Shown here one piece after another: positions 25,343 to 35,060 of a stretch of 64,000 bases of DNA (position 1 is its first letter; each line of letters starts with the position of its first letter). Origin of the DNA: HKST-UBA178 sp965223815. GTDB taxonomy: Bacteria; Pseudomonadota; Gammaproteobacteria; Chromatiales; Chromatiaceae. The stretch is taken from contig OZ245019.1 of the NCBI GenBank assembly GCA_965223815.1, positions 124,001-188,000 on the forward strand, written 5' to 3'. The position numbers and the translations under genes are program-made. The notes under the pieces were generated by a model that had not been told where the DNA came from, did not search any database, and was given only the letters and a program-made list of their open reading frames with translations.

Positions 25343-27622
25343 ATGGCAGACTCATTCAAAGAGAGCGCTATCATTTATCACACAGACCCGACGCCTGGCA
25401 AACTAGCCATCAACCCCACCAAGCCGTTGGCAAACAAGCGCGATCTCTCCCTTGCCTACTCCCCAGGAGTCGCTTATGCATGCGAATTGATCGAGCGAAA
25501 CGCAGCAGAGGCGGCCAAACTAACGGCCAGGGGTAATCTGGTCGGGGTGATTACCAACGGCACCGCGGTACTGGGTCTGGGCAACATTGGGCCACTCGCC
25601 GGGAAACCGGTTATGGAGGGAAAGGCTGTCCTCTTCAAGAAATTTGCCAACATCGATGTCTTCGATATAGAAATTAACGAAACTGACGTTGACAAACTGG
25701 TCGATATCATCGCCGCTCTGGAGCCCACGTTCGGCGCCATAAATCTCGAAGACATCAAGGCGCCCGAGTGTTTCCTCGTAGAGCAGAAATTGAAAGAGCG
25801 GCTATCGATTCCGGTGTTCCATGACGACCAACACGGGACCGCCATTGTTGCCGCAGCTGCCGTCTATAACGGATTGCAGGTGGTGAAGAAAAAAATCGAA
25901 GATGTAAAGTTGGTGGTATCTGGTGCGGGCGCTGCCAGTATCGCCTGCGTGGACCTGCTGGTAACCATGGGGTTGCGCAAGGAAAACGTCTTTATGACGG
26001 ATAGCAAGGGCGTTATTTACCAGGGCCGCACAGAGGGAATTAACCCCTGGAAGGCACAGTATGCTCAGGACACCGAGGCCCGCAGCCTCAAGCAGGTGAT
26101 TGTCGGGGCAGATATCTTCATGGGGCTCTCCGGGCCCGGAGTGCTGAGTCAGGATATGGTCAAGGCAATGGCGAATCGTCCTCTGATCCTGGCATTGTCC
26201 AATCCAGTGCCGGAGATCATGCCCGAGTTGGCAAAAGAAGTCCGTCCCGATGCGATTCTGGCTACCGGCCGTTCAGATTACTCCAATCAAGTCAACAATG
26301 TGCTCTGTTTCCCTTTCATCTTTCGCGGAGCACTGGATTGCGGAGCCACGACGATAAACGATGAGATGAAGGCGGCATGCGTAAAGGCAATCGCCCGGCT
26401 GGCGCAAATGGAGGCAACCGACACAGTGACCGAAGCCTATGCTGGGGAGGAGCTCCGCTTTGGCCCTGATTATCTGATACCTAAGCCGTTCGATTCGCGC
26501 TTGATCGAGGAGGTGCCTGTGGCGGTGGTGCGTGCTGCAATGGAAAGCGGGGTTGCCACCCGACCTATACCTGATCTCGAAAGTTACCGTAAAAAGCAGC
26601 ATGAATTCGTCAATCGGACCGGATTGTTCATGCAGCCCTTTATTGATGTTGCCCGCCGGAATCCGGAAAGGCTTATTTATCCAGAGGGAGAGAATCGGGA
26701 CATCTTGCTCGCCGTGCAGGCGGTTGTGGACGAGGGTGTGGCTCACCCAATGGTGATTGGCCGGCCAGAGTCTATCAACCGCCGGATCAAGGATTTGGGG
26801 CTACGCATCCAACTGGGCAAGGATGTCGAAGTGGTCAATCCCGAAGAAGCCAATCGAGACAGGCGGTATTCTAAGTTTTATCACTCTCTCGTTGGGCGGA
26901 GCGGGGTCTCGGTGGAGGCTTCCGAAACCTTGATACACACCAATACCACGGTTTTGGCGGCGGTCATGGTCGCCTGCGGGGACGCGGATGGGCTGATTTG
27001 CGGAAAGGTCGGCCGTTTCGAGAGCCATTTTCGCGATATCAAAGATGTGTTGGGATCGAATCGCCCCATCTCCTCGCTCTGCCCACTGCTAATGCCGAAT
27101 GGCCCACTCTTCATCGCGGACTCTTTCCTTACTGTCGATCCGAGCATCGAGCAGATTGTGGCGACCACCAAATCGAGTATCGATTTGGTGCGTCATTTTG
27201 GCATCAAACCAAAGGTGGCCCTGCTTTCCCATTCCAATTTCGGTACTTCGAAATCTGAATCCGCAGTTAAAATGAACAAAGCAGCAGAGATACTGCGAAA
27301 CGAACTTAACGACGTGGAATTGGACGGAGAGATGCATGCATATTCGGCTCTTAACGAGCCACTGCGTAATACAGTTTTTCCGGATGCCAACCTAACCGGA
27401 AGTGCAAATCTCTTGATTATGCCCAACCTGGATACTGCCAATATTGCTCTGGGATTGATTCGCTCCCTTACCGATACCCTGCTAATCGGACCGTTGCTGA
27501 CCGGCCTCAGAAAGCCCGCACATATCGTTATTCCCTCGGTAACTTCACGAGGGATCTTTAACATGAGTGCATTTACGGTTGCTGAAATCCATCGGAAAAA
27601 GGAAGCGAAGTCATCGTCCTGA
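25343..27622 (+). CDS. maeB: NADP-dependent malic enzyme, MaeB type (fused phosphotransacetylase-like domain)
   Basis: Converts malate to pyruvate and CO2 with reduction of NADP. The product is 759 residues. The malic enzyme half spans about 1-430 (NKRDLSLAYSPGVA, GNLVGVITNGTAVLGLGNIGPLAGKPVMEGK, FHDDQHGTA, VVSGAGAASIACVDLL). A C-terminal phosphotransacetylase-like domain spans about 431-755 (LIYPEGENRDILLAVQ, SHSNFGTSKSESAVKM, NIALGLIRSLTDTLLIGPLLTGL). In MaeB the second domain serves regulation by acetyl-CoA rather than catalysis. It links the TCA cycle to pyruvate and NADPH supply and stands alone on its strand. Confidence 0.97.
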   Translation: MADSFKESAIIYHTDPTPGKLAINPTKPLANKRDLSLAYSPGVAYACELIERNAAEAAKLTARGNLVGVITNGTAVLGLGNIGPLAGKPVMEGKAVLFKKFANIDVFDIEINETDVDKLVDIIAALEPTFGAINLEDIKAPECFLVEQKLKERLSIPVFHDDQHGTAIVAAAAVYNGLQVVKKKIEDVKLVVSGAGAASIACVDLLVTMGLRKENVFMTDSKGVIYQGRTEGINPWKAQYAQDTEARSLKQVIVGADIFMGLSGPGVLSQDMVKAMANRPLILALSNPVPEIMPELAKEVRPDAILATGRSDYSNQVNNVLCFPFIFRGALDCGATTINDEMKAACVKAIARLAQMEATDTVTEAYAGEELRFGPDYLIPKPFDSRLIEEVPVAVVRAAMESGVATRPIPDLESYRKKQHEFVNRTGLFMQPFIDVARRNPERLIYPEGENRDILLAVQAVVDEGVAHPMVIGRPESINRRIKDLGLRIQLGKDVEVVNPEEANRDRRYSKFYHSLVGRSGVSVEASETLIHTNTTVLAAVMVACGDADGLICGKVGRFESHFRDIKDVLGSNRPISSLCPLLMPNGPLFIADSFLTVDPSIEQIVATTKSSIDLVRHFGIKPKVALLSHSNFGTSKSESAVKMNKAAEILRNELNDVELDGEMHAYSALNEPLRNTVFPDANLTGSANLLIMPNLDTANIALGLIRSLTDTLLIGPLLTGLRKPAHIVIPSVTSRGIFNMSAFTVAEIHRKKEAKSSS

Positions 27623-27662
27623 TCAAGTGTAATCTGGGGTGAATTTAAGTTTCTTCAAAGAT

Positions 27663-28568
27663 CTAGGACTTTTTCCGCGCTCTCGGATGTGCCTTGTCGT
27701 AGACCTGCGCCAGGTGTTGAAAGTCGAGATGCGTATAAATCTGGGTGGTGCTGATATTAGCGTGTCCAAGTAGCTCCTGGACTGCTCGCAGATCTCCCGA
27801 AGACTCCAGCAAATGACTGGCGAACGAATGCCTGAGCATATGAGGGTGCAGATTTCCAGGCGCCCCGTTGGCGCTGGTCCAGCGCCTTAGGCGTGCTTGA
27901 ACACTGCGGTGACTGATTCGGGTTCCCCTATTGCTGACGAACACAGCCTGTTCTTGCGGTGCTGCGAGAAGAGGCCGTGACTGCATCCACAGGCGGAGGG
28001 CGCCCCTCGCCATGGTGCCTATAGGTACCCGCCGCGCCTTGGATCCTTTTCCTGTGACCTCCAGGGCGTCATCGTCAGCGGTCAAATCGGACAGGTTCAA
28101 GGACACCAGCTCGGCGAGCCTCAGTCCCGAAGAGTAAAACAGTTCCATCATGGCGAGATCCCGTACTTCCAGTGGGTCTACGACGTCGACGTCCAGCAGT
28201 TGTACAAGCTGATCTACGTCCAAGGTTACCGGTAGTTTTCGCTTTGATTTGGGGGCACGCAAACCCTGAGCTGGATTGCGGGTAGCCCTACCCTCTTGTA
28301 TCAAGTAGTTGAAGAGGCCGCGCATGGCAGAAAGTTCTCGCTGAATGCTTTTCCCAGTCAAACCCTGGCGATGGCGCCACGAGACAAAAGATCGCAATTG
28401 GTGCTGCTCCAAATCTCTCCACTGGATTAGCTCCTGTTTGGAGCACCAAGCGATAGCCACCTCAAGGTCGCGACGGTAGTTTTTCAGGGTGTTGGGTGAG
28501 AGGCGGCGGACTGCTTCGAGATGCTGAAGATAAGCGTTCAGATCGTCAACAAGGTTGGATGCAGCCAT
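27663..28568 (-). CDS. xerC: Site-specific tyrosine recombinase XerC
   Basis: Resolves chromosome dimers at dif together with XerD. The product is 301 residues with an N-terminal SAM-like domain (YLQHLEAVRRLSPNTLKNYRRDL, SWRHRQGLTGKSIQRELSAMR). The catalytic residues are visible: Arg in ELFYSSGLRLAELV, HMLRHSFASHLL, the His in ELLGHANISTTQ and the nucleophile Tyr in IYTHLD. It is the last gene of dapF-DUF484-xerC, the conserved order, which supports XerC over XerD. Confidence 0.96.
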   Translation of the reverse strand: MAASNLVDDLNAYLQHLEAVRRLSPNTLKNYRRDLEVAIAWCSKQELIQWRDLEQHQLRSFVSWRHRQGLTGKSIQRELSAMRGLFNYLIQEGRATRNPAQGLRAPKSKRKLPVTLDVDQLVQLLDVDVVDPLEVRDLAMMELFYSSGLRLAELVSLNLSDLTADDDALEVTGKGSKARRVPIGTMARGALRLWMQSRPLLAAPQEQAVFVSNRGTRISHRSVQARLRRWTSANGAPGNLHPHMLRHSFASHLLESSGDLRAVQELLGHANISTTQIYTHLDFQHLAQVYDKAHPRARKKS

Positions 28569-28574
28569 ACTGGC

Positions 28575-29255
28575 TCAAAGGCCGGGTTCCGAGACAACTT
28601 CCAAAGACTTGCTGACGATTTCGCCAAGACGGGTCAAGTACTCTGTTCCCATCTCCGGATGAAAGCGTTGCCCGTTGTAGCTGCCGAATGCCAGCAATCC
28701 GAGCAGACCGGCCCCCTTGATCGGAATCAGCGCCGTGGAATTGATGTCGTTGGCCTGAGGACCGAACAGATACTCCAGTTTGGCTTGGGGCAGATGGCCG
28801 CATTGCGGCACGGCGCTATCGAGAAACGCACCGAAACCATCGAGGTCAGGGTTGCTCTCTCGATCCGCTTCGGCGGCGGAAAAAAGGTGCAGCTCCATAG
28901 CCTCGGCCTGAAAATCCTCGTGTAGTTGGTCTTCCAGCGCGTTGACCACTTCGTCAAAAGTTGCCGCCTCTATCAGCGTGAGCGTCAAATGATGTAGACG
29001 TCGATTGAGCTGTTCATTTTCCCGGGCGACGGCGAACAATTTGTCTAACTGCTGTTTATAGTAAGCGGCCTCATCACGCAGCGACTTCACCTGCCGCTCG
29101 ATGAGAGATACTGCGTCCCCACTTTGGTGGGCAAGATCCAGCTCCAGTAATAACCCTGGGTAGTGATTGAAAAAGTCGGTGTTTTTGCCTAGGTATTCGG
29201 CTACCTGCTCCTCGGCTATTTCGATAACCGGCGCTTTTTTAGACCGTGGGCTCAC
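28575..29255 (-). CDS. DUF484 family protein (GAF-like)
   Basis: 226 residues. The start is EEQVAEYLGKNTDFFNHYPGLLLEL, the usual DUF484 opening, then a short coiled coil (VSLIERQVKSLRDEAAYYKQQLDKLFAVARENEQLN), then a GAF-like domain to the end. Function is unknown; members are almost always between dapF and xerC. The start overlaps the dapF stop by 4 nt, and xerC begins 6 bp after its stop, so the three genes are one transcription unit. Confidence 0.92.
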   Translation of the reverse strand: MSPRSKKAPVIEIAEEQVAEYLGKNTDFFNHYPGLLLELDLAHQSGDAVSLIERQVKSLRDEAAYYKQQLDKLFAVARENEQLNRRLHHLTLTLIEAATFDEVVNALEDQLHEDFQAEAMELHLFSAAEADRESNPDLDGFGAFLDSAVPQCGHLPQAKLEYLFGPQANDINSTALIPIKGAGLLGLLAFGSYNGQRFHPEMGTEYLTRLGEIVSKSLEVVSEPGL

Positions 29256-30082
29256 AACCTAATTCTCCCATCATAGACCCTTGTCGCGGGGCCGCTCATC
29301 CATACTGTGTGACCTTGTCCTGCCCACTTTATCATAAGATCACCTCCCGGTAGGGTTACGCGCACCCGCTCCCCGAGAAGGCCCCTGATACGGCCGAAAA
29401 CGACCGCCGCACAGGCACCAGTGCCACAGGCGAGCGTCTCCCCCGTGCCGCGTTCGAACACCCGCAGAAAAATGTGCTCCGGGCTGCGGACTTCCATGAA
29501 TCCCACGTTGGTCCGACGGGGAAATAGCGGGTGGCTCTCAATCAAGGGTCCTAGGCGCTCCACATCGGCTTGGGCGGTATTATCCACCTGTACAATCGCA
29601 TGGGGGTTTCCCATGGAGACTGCGCCGAATAGAATCTCCTCACCGGTGATAGTAAGCGAGTAGAGCTCCTCCCGGCGTTCAACAGCGAGGGGGATATCAG
29701 CGGGTTCCAGAAGTGGTTCGCCCATATCGACTCGCACATGGTTATTTTTCTCGATATACAGCGTTATCGGCCCCGCACGGGTACCCACGCGTATCTCATC
29801 GCGATCGGTTAGATTATGGTCGCGTACAAAACGGGCGAAGCAGCGAGCGCCATTGCCGCACTGCTCCACCTCGCCGCCATCGGCATTGTAGATCCGGTAA
29901 TGGAACGCGTTGCCCGTATCCCGGGGGGGTTCCACCAGAAGTATTTGGTCGCATCCAATGCCAAAATGACGGTCTGCGATGAAGCGATATTGTTCGGGAG
30001 TGAGCTCCAACGGTCGCTTGGTGGCGTCGAAAACGACAAAATCATTTCCGAGTCCTTGCATCTTGGTGAATTCGAGAATCAT
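29252..30082 (-). CDS. dapF: Diaminopimelate epimerase
   Basis: Interconverts LL- and meso-diaminopimelate for lysine and peptidoglycan synthesis. Both catalytic cysteines are present, in EQCGNGARCFARF and LACGTGACAAVV. The N-terminus LEFTKMQGLGNDFVVFD fixes the start at the ATG at 30082, giving 276 residues; the frame is open to 30118 but the extra 12 residues are not family-like. In many relatives lptM and lysA lie just upstream. Here ald and an NlpC/P60 gene intervene, and lysA is absent from the window. Confidence 0.97.
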   Translation of the reverse strand: MILEFTKMQGLGNDFVVFDATKRPLELTPEQYRFIADRHFGIGCDQILLVEPPRDTGNAFHYRIYNADGGEVEQCGNGARCFARFVRDHNLTDRDEIRVGTRAGPITLYIEKNNHVRVDMGEPLLEPADIPLAVERREELYSLTITGEEILFGAVSMGNPHAIVQVDNTAQADVERLGPLIESHPLFPRRTNVGFMEVRSPEHIFLRVFERGTGETLACGTGACAAVVFGRIRGLLGERVRVTLPGGDLMIKWAGQGHTVWMSGPATRVYDGRIRL

Positions 30083-30241
30083 AATTTTCAGCAATACCGG
30101 CTTCAATCGCGATGTCACCGCCTTGTTCCAAGGTTCGCCATCGCCTGGGGTGATTGAATTCTACAATCACCGGGGGATCAGGGCATCTATCGATTGAACC
30201 GACACCATCAGCGAATGCAATTTCCGGTACCCATTTTTGGC

Positions 30242-31360
30242 TCAGATGCCGAGAGCTTGCTCCGCTGGGTGATAGTCGTAGCCGAGATCAGCGGCGACCG
30301 CTTCGTAGGTAACCTTTCCTTCGTGAATGTTGAGGCCGTTGCGTAGATCTCTATTTTCTCTAAGAGCCTGTTTGCAACCCTTCTCCGCCAGCTGGATTGT
30401 AAACGGAAGCGTCGCGTTGTTCAGCGCAAAGGTGGAGGTCCGGGCAACCGCTCCCGGCATGTTGGCAACACAATAGTGGACGACGTCGTCGATGACGTAG
30501 GTCGGCTCCGCGTGGGTTGTGGGTCGCGAAGTCTCGAAGCATCCGCCCTGGTCTATGGAGACGTCGACCAGTACCGAACCCATCTTCATCTGCTCGACCA
30601 TTTTTCGGCTGACCAGCTTTGGCGCGGCGGCCCCTGGAACCAGCACCGCTCCCACCACGAGGTCGGCACCGAGCACGTATTCTTCCAGCGTATCGCGGGT
30701 CGAATAGATTGTGTTTAGGCGCCCGCCAAATTGGAAGTCGAGTTCCATCAAGCGCTCCAGTGACCTGTCCAGGACTGTGACTCTGGCTTCCAGGCCCATT
30801 GCCATGCGCACGGCATTGGTGCCCACCACCCCGCCGCCGATAACCACCACATCGGCCGGGGCTACCCCCGGAACGCCCCCGAGTAACAAGCCCGCGCCAC
30901 CATGGGATTTTTCCAGGCACTGCGCCCCTGCCTGGATAGACATACGGCCGGCAACCTCGGACATAGGCGTCAGGAGCGGGAGTCCGCCATGAGCATCGGT
31001 CACAGTTTCGTAAGCGATGGCCGTTACCCCGGAAGCCAGTAATAATTCGGTCTGTTGAGGATCAGGCGCCAGGTGCAGATAGGTAAATAGCAGCTGGCCC
31101 GCTTTCAGCATTCGGCATTCCTGCGGCTGGGGCTCCTTTACCTTAACGATCATTTCGCTGCGCTCGAAGATCTCTTCTGCGATGCCCACGATCTCGGCAC
31201 CAGCCGCGCGATAGAGATCATCCGTGAGTCCGATACCGCTGCCGGCTTGAGTCTCTACCAGAACCTTGTGACCGTGAGAGACAAGTTCCCGTACGCTGGC
31301 ACTCGTAAGTCCAGCCCGATACTCGTTGTTCTTGATTTCCTTGGGTACGCCGATAAGCAT
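30242..31360 (-). CDS. ald: Alanine dehydrogenase
   Basis: Catalyses the reversible NAD-dependent deamination of L-alanine to pyruvate and ammonia. The product is 372 residues. It begins MLIGVPKEIKNNEYRAGLT, with the NAD-binding Rossmann segment VVVIGGGVVGTNAVRMAMGL near residue 170. MVKVKEPQPQE, TPMSEVAGRMSIQAGA and SIDQGGCFETSRPTTH are typical. It may serve alanine use or ammonia assimilation, in keeping with the nitrogen regulation genes elsewhere in the window, but no NtrC box was seen upstream. Confidence 0.96.
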   Translation of the reverse strand: MLIGVPKEIKNNEYRAGLTSASVRELVSHGHKVLVETQAGSGIGLTDDLYRAAGAEIVGIAEEIFERSEMIVKVKEPQPQECRMLKAGQLLFTYLHLAPDPQQTELLLASGVTAIAYETVTDAHGGLPLLTPMSEVAGRMSIQAGAQCLEKSHGGAGLLLGGVPGVAPADVVVIGGGVVGTNAVRMAMGLEARVTVLDRSLERLMELDFQFGGRLNTIYSTRDTLEEYVLGADLVVGAVLVPGAAAPKLVSRKMVEQMKMGSVLVDVSIDQGGCFETSRPTTHAEPTYVIDDVVHYCVANMPGAVARTSTFALNNATLPFTIQLAEKGCKQALRENRDLRNGLNIHEGKVTYEAVAADLGYDYHPAEQALGI

Positions 31361-31500
31361 TATGCCTCTCCAGATGCAGCGGTTAGCGAATGCAGCTGTT
31401 GTATCTTGTATGATATATGTCTAATTTAGAAGATGTTTTGATTCTTGCAACCGGAAAAAACCGCCGCCCCCTGGGTTTGGCGGTTCTTGGAAAACCAGCT

Positions 31501-32022
31501 ATGTTCAGCCGCTGCACAGGTAAAGTACTGCGCTCCGGGCTGTTGTTGACGATGCTGCTTTGCGGATTCCTAACCGTATTGGGTGGCTGTGCTGGAAACG
31601 GGACTACCGGTGTAGTTGATGCCAATGGCATGGTGGAGGGTTTGGAGGGTAGCCGCCTGCGGGTGTTGGAGGCCGCCCTAGCGCAAATTGGTCGGCCCTA
31701 TCGCTATGGTGGAGCCTCTCCCCAGCAAGGTTTCGATTGCAGTGGATTAGTTCAATACAGCTACAATTCAGCGGGTATCCGGGTTCCCAGAACCACCGCA
31801 CAGCAACGGCGGGCGTCAGCACCAGTGGCGCTCGCAAGCCTGCGCCCAGGGGACTTGGTGTTCTTCCGCATAGCATTAAAGGCCCGTCATGTGGGCATCT
31901 ATGCTGGAGACGGTAACTTTGTCCACTCCCCCTCCAGCGGTGGTAAAGTCCGGGTGGAGCAGATAGATAACCCTTACTGGAGTAAAAGATTATTGGGGGG
32001 CGGTACCTTCCTGGGCGGGTAG
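31501..32022 (+). CDS. NlpC/P60 family lipoprotein (putative peptidoglycan endopeptidase)
   Basis: 173 residues from the ATG at 31501. A lipoprotein signal (LLLTMLLCGFLTVLGGC) precedes an NlpC/P60 domain from about residue 53. The domain has the catalytic Cys in GFDCSGLVQYSY and His in ARHVGIYAGDGNFVHSPSSGG. Such enzymes cut peptide bonds in peptidoglycan stems, and attachment to the outer membrane is likely. The frame is open to an ATG at 31417, but the extra residues spoil the signal peptide. The 3' end overlaps the convergent lptM gene by 33 bp. Confidence 0.93.
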   Translation: MFSRCTGKVLRSGLLLTMLLCGFLTVLGGCAGNGTTGVVDANGMVEGLEGSRLRVLEAALAQIGRPYRYGGASPQQGFDCSGLVQYSYNSAGIRVPRTTAQQRRASAPVALASLRPGDLVFFRIALKARHVGIYAGDGNFVHSPSSGGKVRVEQIDNPYWSKRLLGGGTFLGG

Positions 32023-32160
32023 TGGAGTCCGTTCGACCTGCTCCTCATGGGCTTCATCCGGGAGGTACAGGTCACCTTTCTGCCCGCAGGCCGTGATCAT
32101 GTTGCCAGCGCCCAGTACGGCGATAATGGTCCAGAGAAAATAACGGGGCCAACAGTGCAT
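31990..32160 (-). CDS. lptM: LptM (YifL)-family small lipoprotein
   Basis: A 56-residue lipoprotein. The signal peptide FLWTIIAVLGAGNMITAC ends in an acceptable lipobox (ITAC). The family signature CGQKGDLYLPDE follows at once, the counterpart of CGLKGPLYFPP in YifL/LptM. LptM helps the LPS translocon LptDE reach its native disulfide state at the outer membrane. In enterics the gene lies between cyaY and dapF, and here it is 32 bp downstream of cyaA, so the neighbourhood agrees. The last 33 bp overlap the convergent NlpC/P60 gene. Confidence 0.85.
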   Translation of the reverse strand: MHCWPRYFLWTIIAVLGAGNMITACGQKGDLYLPDEAHEEQVERTPLPAQEGTAPQ

Positions 32161-32192
32161 TGGGGTTCCGAGGCTTTAAAACCAGATTGCGC

Positions 32193-35057
32193 TCAGTATA
32201 CCTCTGCAGCCTGGATTTGGCACAGTTCATCCATGGCGGCAGCCAGCCGCTTCTCCAGGCGGATTTTAAAGTTGAATAGTTGAATAGTGGTCGCCCCCTC
32301 ACCGGAAGCACTCGAGAGCTCCAAACCAGTCAGATAGATTGGGTAGGGCTGTTTACTGCGGCGCTGAGAGAGAACGTGTTCCGCCACCGCTTCGTAGAGT
32401 CGCTCACCGTATTCAAGCGTTGTGAATTCTCGTTCGCCGCAAAGCAGTACATGTGCAGTTCCATGCAGGTCCAGGCGATCACTAAGCAGCCGTAGTTCGA
32501 GGTAGTTATCCGGCAGCCTATGCCTGGGGGGGTTGCGGGGCTCAGCATCGAACTGACCATCCCGCCGCTGCTGTAGACGAAAAAATTCCGGAGAGTCCAG
32601 GAGTAGACGATGGGCCGGTTCTTCCGCCAATAGGCTGCGCATCATGCGGATGCCGTTGAGGAATCGTTGCTGTTGCAACAACAGATAGTGCTCATCGGTG
32701 GGGGGCAGCTGTTGGGAGAGCAGCGCTCCCTGTTCGTCGAGAATATAGAGTTGAGTTCTGTCTTTTTCATTGTGAAAGAAGAGTTGAATCGTGTCCTTGC
32801 GGTTGTGAGCGAAAATAGCGGGATAGTGGGTGTTGATTAGTGCCATTCGGTCGATCGCCAGCGGAGAGTAGTTATACTGGGGTTTGCCAAGCGTCTGCAG
32901 TAACTCCTCCATGGATTGCAAAGCTTCATATCCGAATTGACCATCGCTAATGTGGATCAGGTAATACTCATCGTCGAGTTGCAGCAGGTAACGGCTGTTA
33001 CTGCCACCATCGGAAGCGAGAAAAGCTCTGCTCGCGTCATTGAAAAGTTCGGCAACTCTCCGCGCGATGCCTGCAGAACGGACTGAAGAGTAGCTGTGAG
33101 CGCTTACTTCGGGCACCGGGTAGCCCTGCCCCCTGATCACTGTAAGTTGAAGAAATTGGCACAGTGCCTTGAGCAGCCCTGTTGAACCCCGGTATGAGAA
33201 TACCAAGGTCTCTCCCCAGCTTGTGGTGATGAGCTGTTCTACCTGTTCCACCAATGAGGCGTGGGCGGCGCCAAAACTAAGCGGATCGCAGCGGTTGCTG
33301 GTGAGCTGCTTGCCCTGCCTGGAGAGATGGTACATGGGGTCGGTCCCTGTATTGACGAACAGAGTGCATTCCAATGCATGGGGCGGTGCAGCGAGTTGTT
33401 CCATCGGTACTTCGGTATCAACTCCTCTGGGATATATCTGCTGCAGGCAGCTCAATAGGGAGCGAAGTTCATCCAGCCGAACAGGGCAATTATCAGGATA
33501 GAGAGTGACCAGGGTACTGGGTCCCACAACCCTGTTTATCTGACACCAAGTGAGCATCTCTATCAGTCCGCTTGTGCTCTTGATAGGGTCAGTTACCAGA
33601 GCCTGCTCGGTATTTATCTCACCCAGAAACAGCAGCCATATTTTCTCCTCTCCGTCCAAGGGCTTGTAATGGAGGGATACCCGCAGCTCCTCCAGACTCC
33701 TGGAAATACCAGGATTGATACTGTCGATTTTGCCCGGTCGCTTCTCCAATGCGGTATACAATTTGCGTCCCAGCAGGCTCAGTTCCTCGGGGTTTATGGC
33801 ACTTTCATGGGCGTAGGTTCGAGCAAAGTCGGTCAACAGGCGAAAACTGTCTGACAACTCCTTGACCAGAGTATTGCGCTCATCCAAGACGCGATCGATT
33901 TTCCAGTGTTCTCGATCATCGAGTATGGCCAGGTCTCCCGGCCCCCACCCCCACTCACGGGTCAATTGTCCCATCAACTGCTGCTGCCAGGTGGTACTGG
34001 TCGCCACTCCGAGGCGGCTGAGCTTCTGTTCAGTCTTGAAATAGAGGCAGCGGCGGGCGAGATCCAGCCGCTTGTTTCCTGGTTCATCGCCCAGATATTT
34101 CGCCAGCCTGCGATACATCAAAACATAGGGATCGAGTTCATCCAGGTCGGTTTGCCCTTCGTAGATTGCCCGTTTGGCCTCCTGACAAAGCCAGCGCACC
34201 TGGGGATACTCACGGGAGTAGGCCTCGCTCAGCAATAGCTTGAGTATAGTTTTATATGGCGACTCTATCCCCTTGTAGAGTTGCCAGTGAGCTGCCCCGA
34301 AAAACTCGTCCGCGGAAAGACTCTCCAACCCGCCGAAGTCGATACAGTCGACTGAGTCCACAAAACGTTTGTGCAACAACATTTCAGCGTAGGCGCTATA
34401 GTTAGGTTCCTCATCGGGGGGGACCAGCCACCACAGCGGATAACGACCGGCAAGCAATACGCCTGTGCGATAAAACTCCTCGAGTAGTAACCGGCGCTGT
34501 GTACTGCCGCTGCTTTCGTGGGACAGGGTATCCCGCTTGCCTTGACGAAAGGCATCTACGTTCATCACGAAGATGTGCACTTCAAGGCCCAGCTCTCGGC
34601 CCCAGTTTTCAACACCATGAGCCTTGGCTCGCAGCGCTTCCAGGGCTCGAGGGCCGAGCTCCGGGTCGTGGCATAACCAGACGTCAAGGTCGCTGCCGGC
34701 GGTGTGGGCTACACTGCCGATGCTCCCCATCAGATAGATGCCTTGAATTTGGTAGCGCCTGCGGGCGCGCTTTTTGTACTCGAAGCTGCGGCTCAGCTTT
34801 TTGGCAGTCTGCAGTGCTATTTTCCCGGGCGTAAAGTCAGGTACACCGGCTGGTGTGGCGGTACCTGTGAACCCCGGCAACATGGGGTGATTTATGTGGA
34901 ACAGCAGCGGCAGCAGCCGCAACAATACTTGCTGGGCTGGCAACAACTCGCCTTCTATCCTTTTCAGACGCTCCCGGTGAATACCCGTGAATCTGCGCCT
35001 GATGTTCTGCAGATCCTTACGGCCGATACCGTCCCTGAAGGCTAGCGGTGTTGCCAT
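32193..35057 (-). CDS. cyaA: Class I adenylate cyclase
   Basis: Makes cAMP from ATP in the cytoplasm. The product is 954 residues, about 100 longer than enteric CyaA. The N-terminal catalytic domain carries GIYLMGSIGSVAHTAGSDLDVWLCHD, the nucleotidyltransferase-type active site, then NVDAFRQGKRDTLSHESSGS and LLLEEFYRTGVLLAGRYPLWWLVP. The C-terminal half is regulatory and less conserved. The lptM gene follows 32 bp downstream. cAMP made here may act through a CRP protein or cNMP-binding proteins such as the HDOD protein at 8.3-9.6 kb. Confidence 0.95.
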   Translation of the reverse strand: MATPLAFRDGIGRKDLQNIRRRFTGIHRERLKRIEGELLPAQQVLLRLLPLLFHINHPMLPGFTGTATPAGVPDFTPGKIALQTAKKLSRSFEYKKRARRRYQIQGIYLMGSIGSVAHTAGSDLDVWLCHDPELGPRALEALRAKAHGVENWGRELGLEVHIFVMNVDAFRQGKRDTLSHESSGSTQRRLLLEEFYRTGVLLAGRYPLWWLVPPDEEPNYSAYAEMLLHKRFVDSVDCIDFGGLESLSADEFFGAAHWQLYKGIESPYKTILKLLLSEAYSREYPQVRWLCQEAKRAIYEGQTDLDELDPYVLMYRRLAKYLGDEPGNKRLDLARRCLYFKTEQKLSRLGVATSTTWQQQLMGQLTREWGWGPGDLAILDDREHWKIDRVLDERNTLVKELSDSFRLLTDFARTYAHESAINPEELSLLGRKLYTALEKRPGKIDSINPGISRSLEELRVSLHYKPLDGEEKIWLLFLGEINTEQALVTDPIKSTSGLIEMLTWCQINRVVGPSTLVTLYPDNCPVRLDELRSLLSCLQQIYPRGVDTEVPMEQLAAPPHALECTLFVNTGTDPMYHLSRQGKQLTSNRCDPLSFGAAHASLVEQVEQLITTSWGETLVFSYRGSTGLLKALCQFLQLTVIRGQGYPVPEVSAHSYSSVRSAGIARRVAELFNDASRAFLASDGGSNSRYLLQLDDEYYLIHISDGQFGYEALQSMEELLQTLGKPQYNYSPLAIDRMALINTHYPAIFAHNRKDTIQLFFHNEKDRTQLYILDEQGALLSQQLPPTDEHYLLLQQQRFLNGIRMMRSLLAEEPAHRLLLDSPEFFRLQQRRDGQFDAEPRNPPRHRLPDNYLELRLLSDRLDLHGTAHVLLCGEREFTTLEYGERLYEAVAEHVLSQRRSKQPYPIYLTGLELSSASGEGATTIQLFNFKIRLEKRLAAAMDELCQIQAAEVY

Positions 35058-35060
35058 ACA

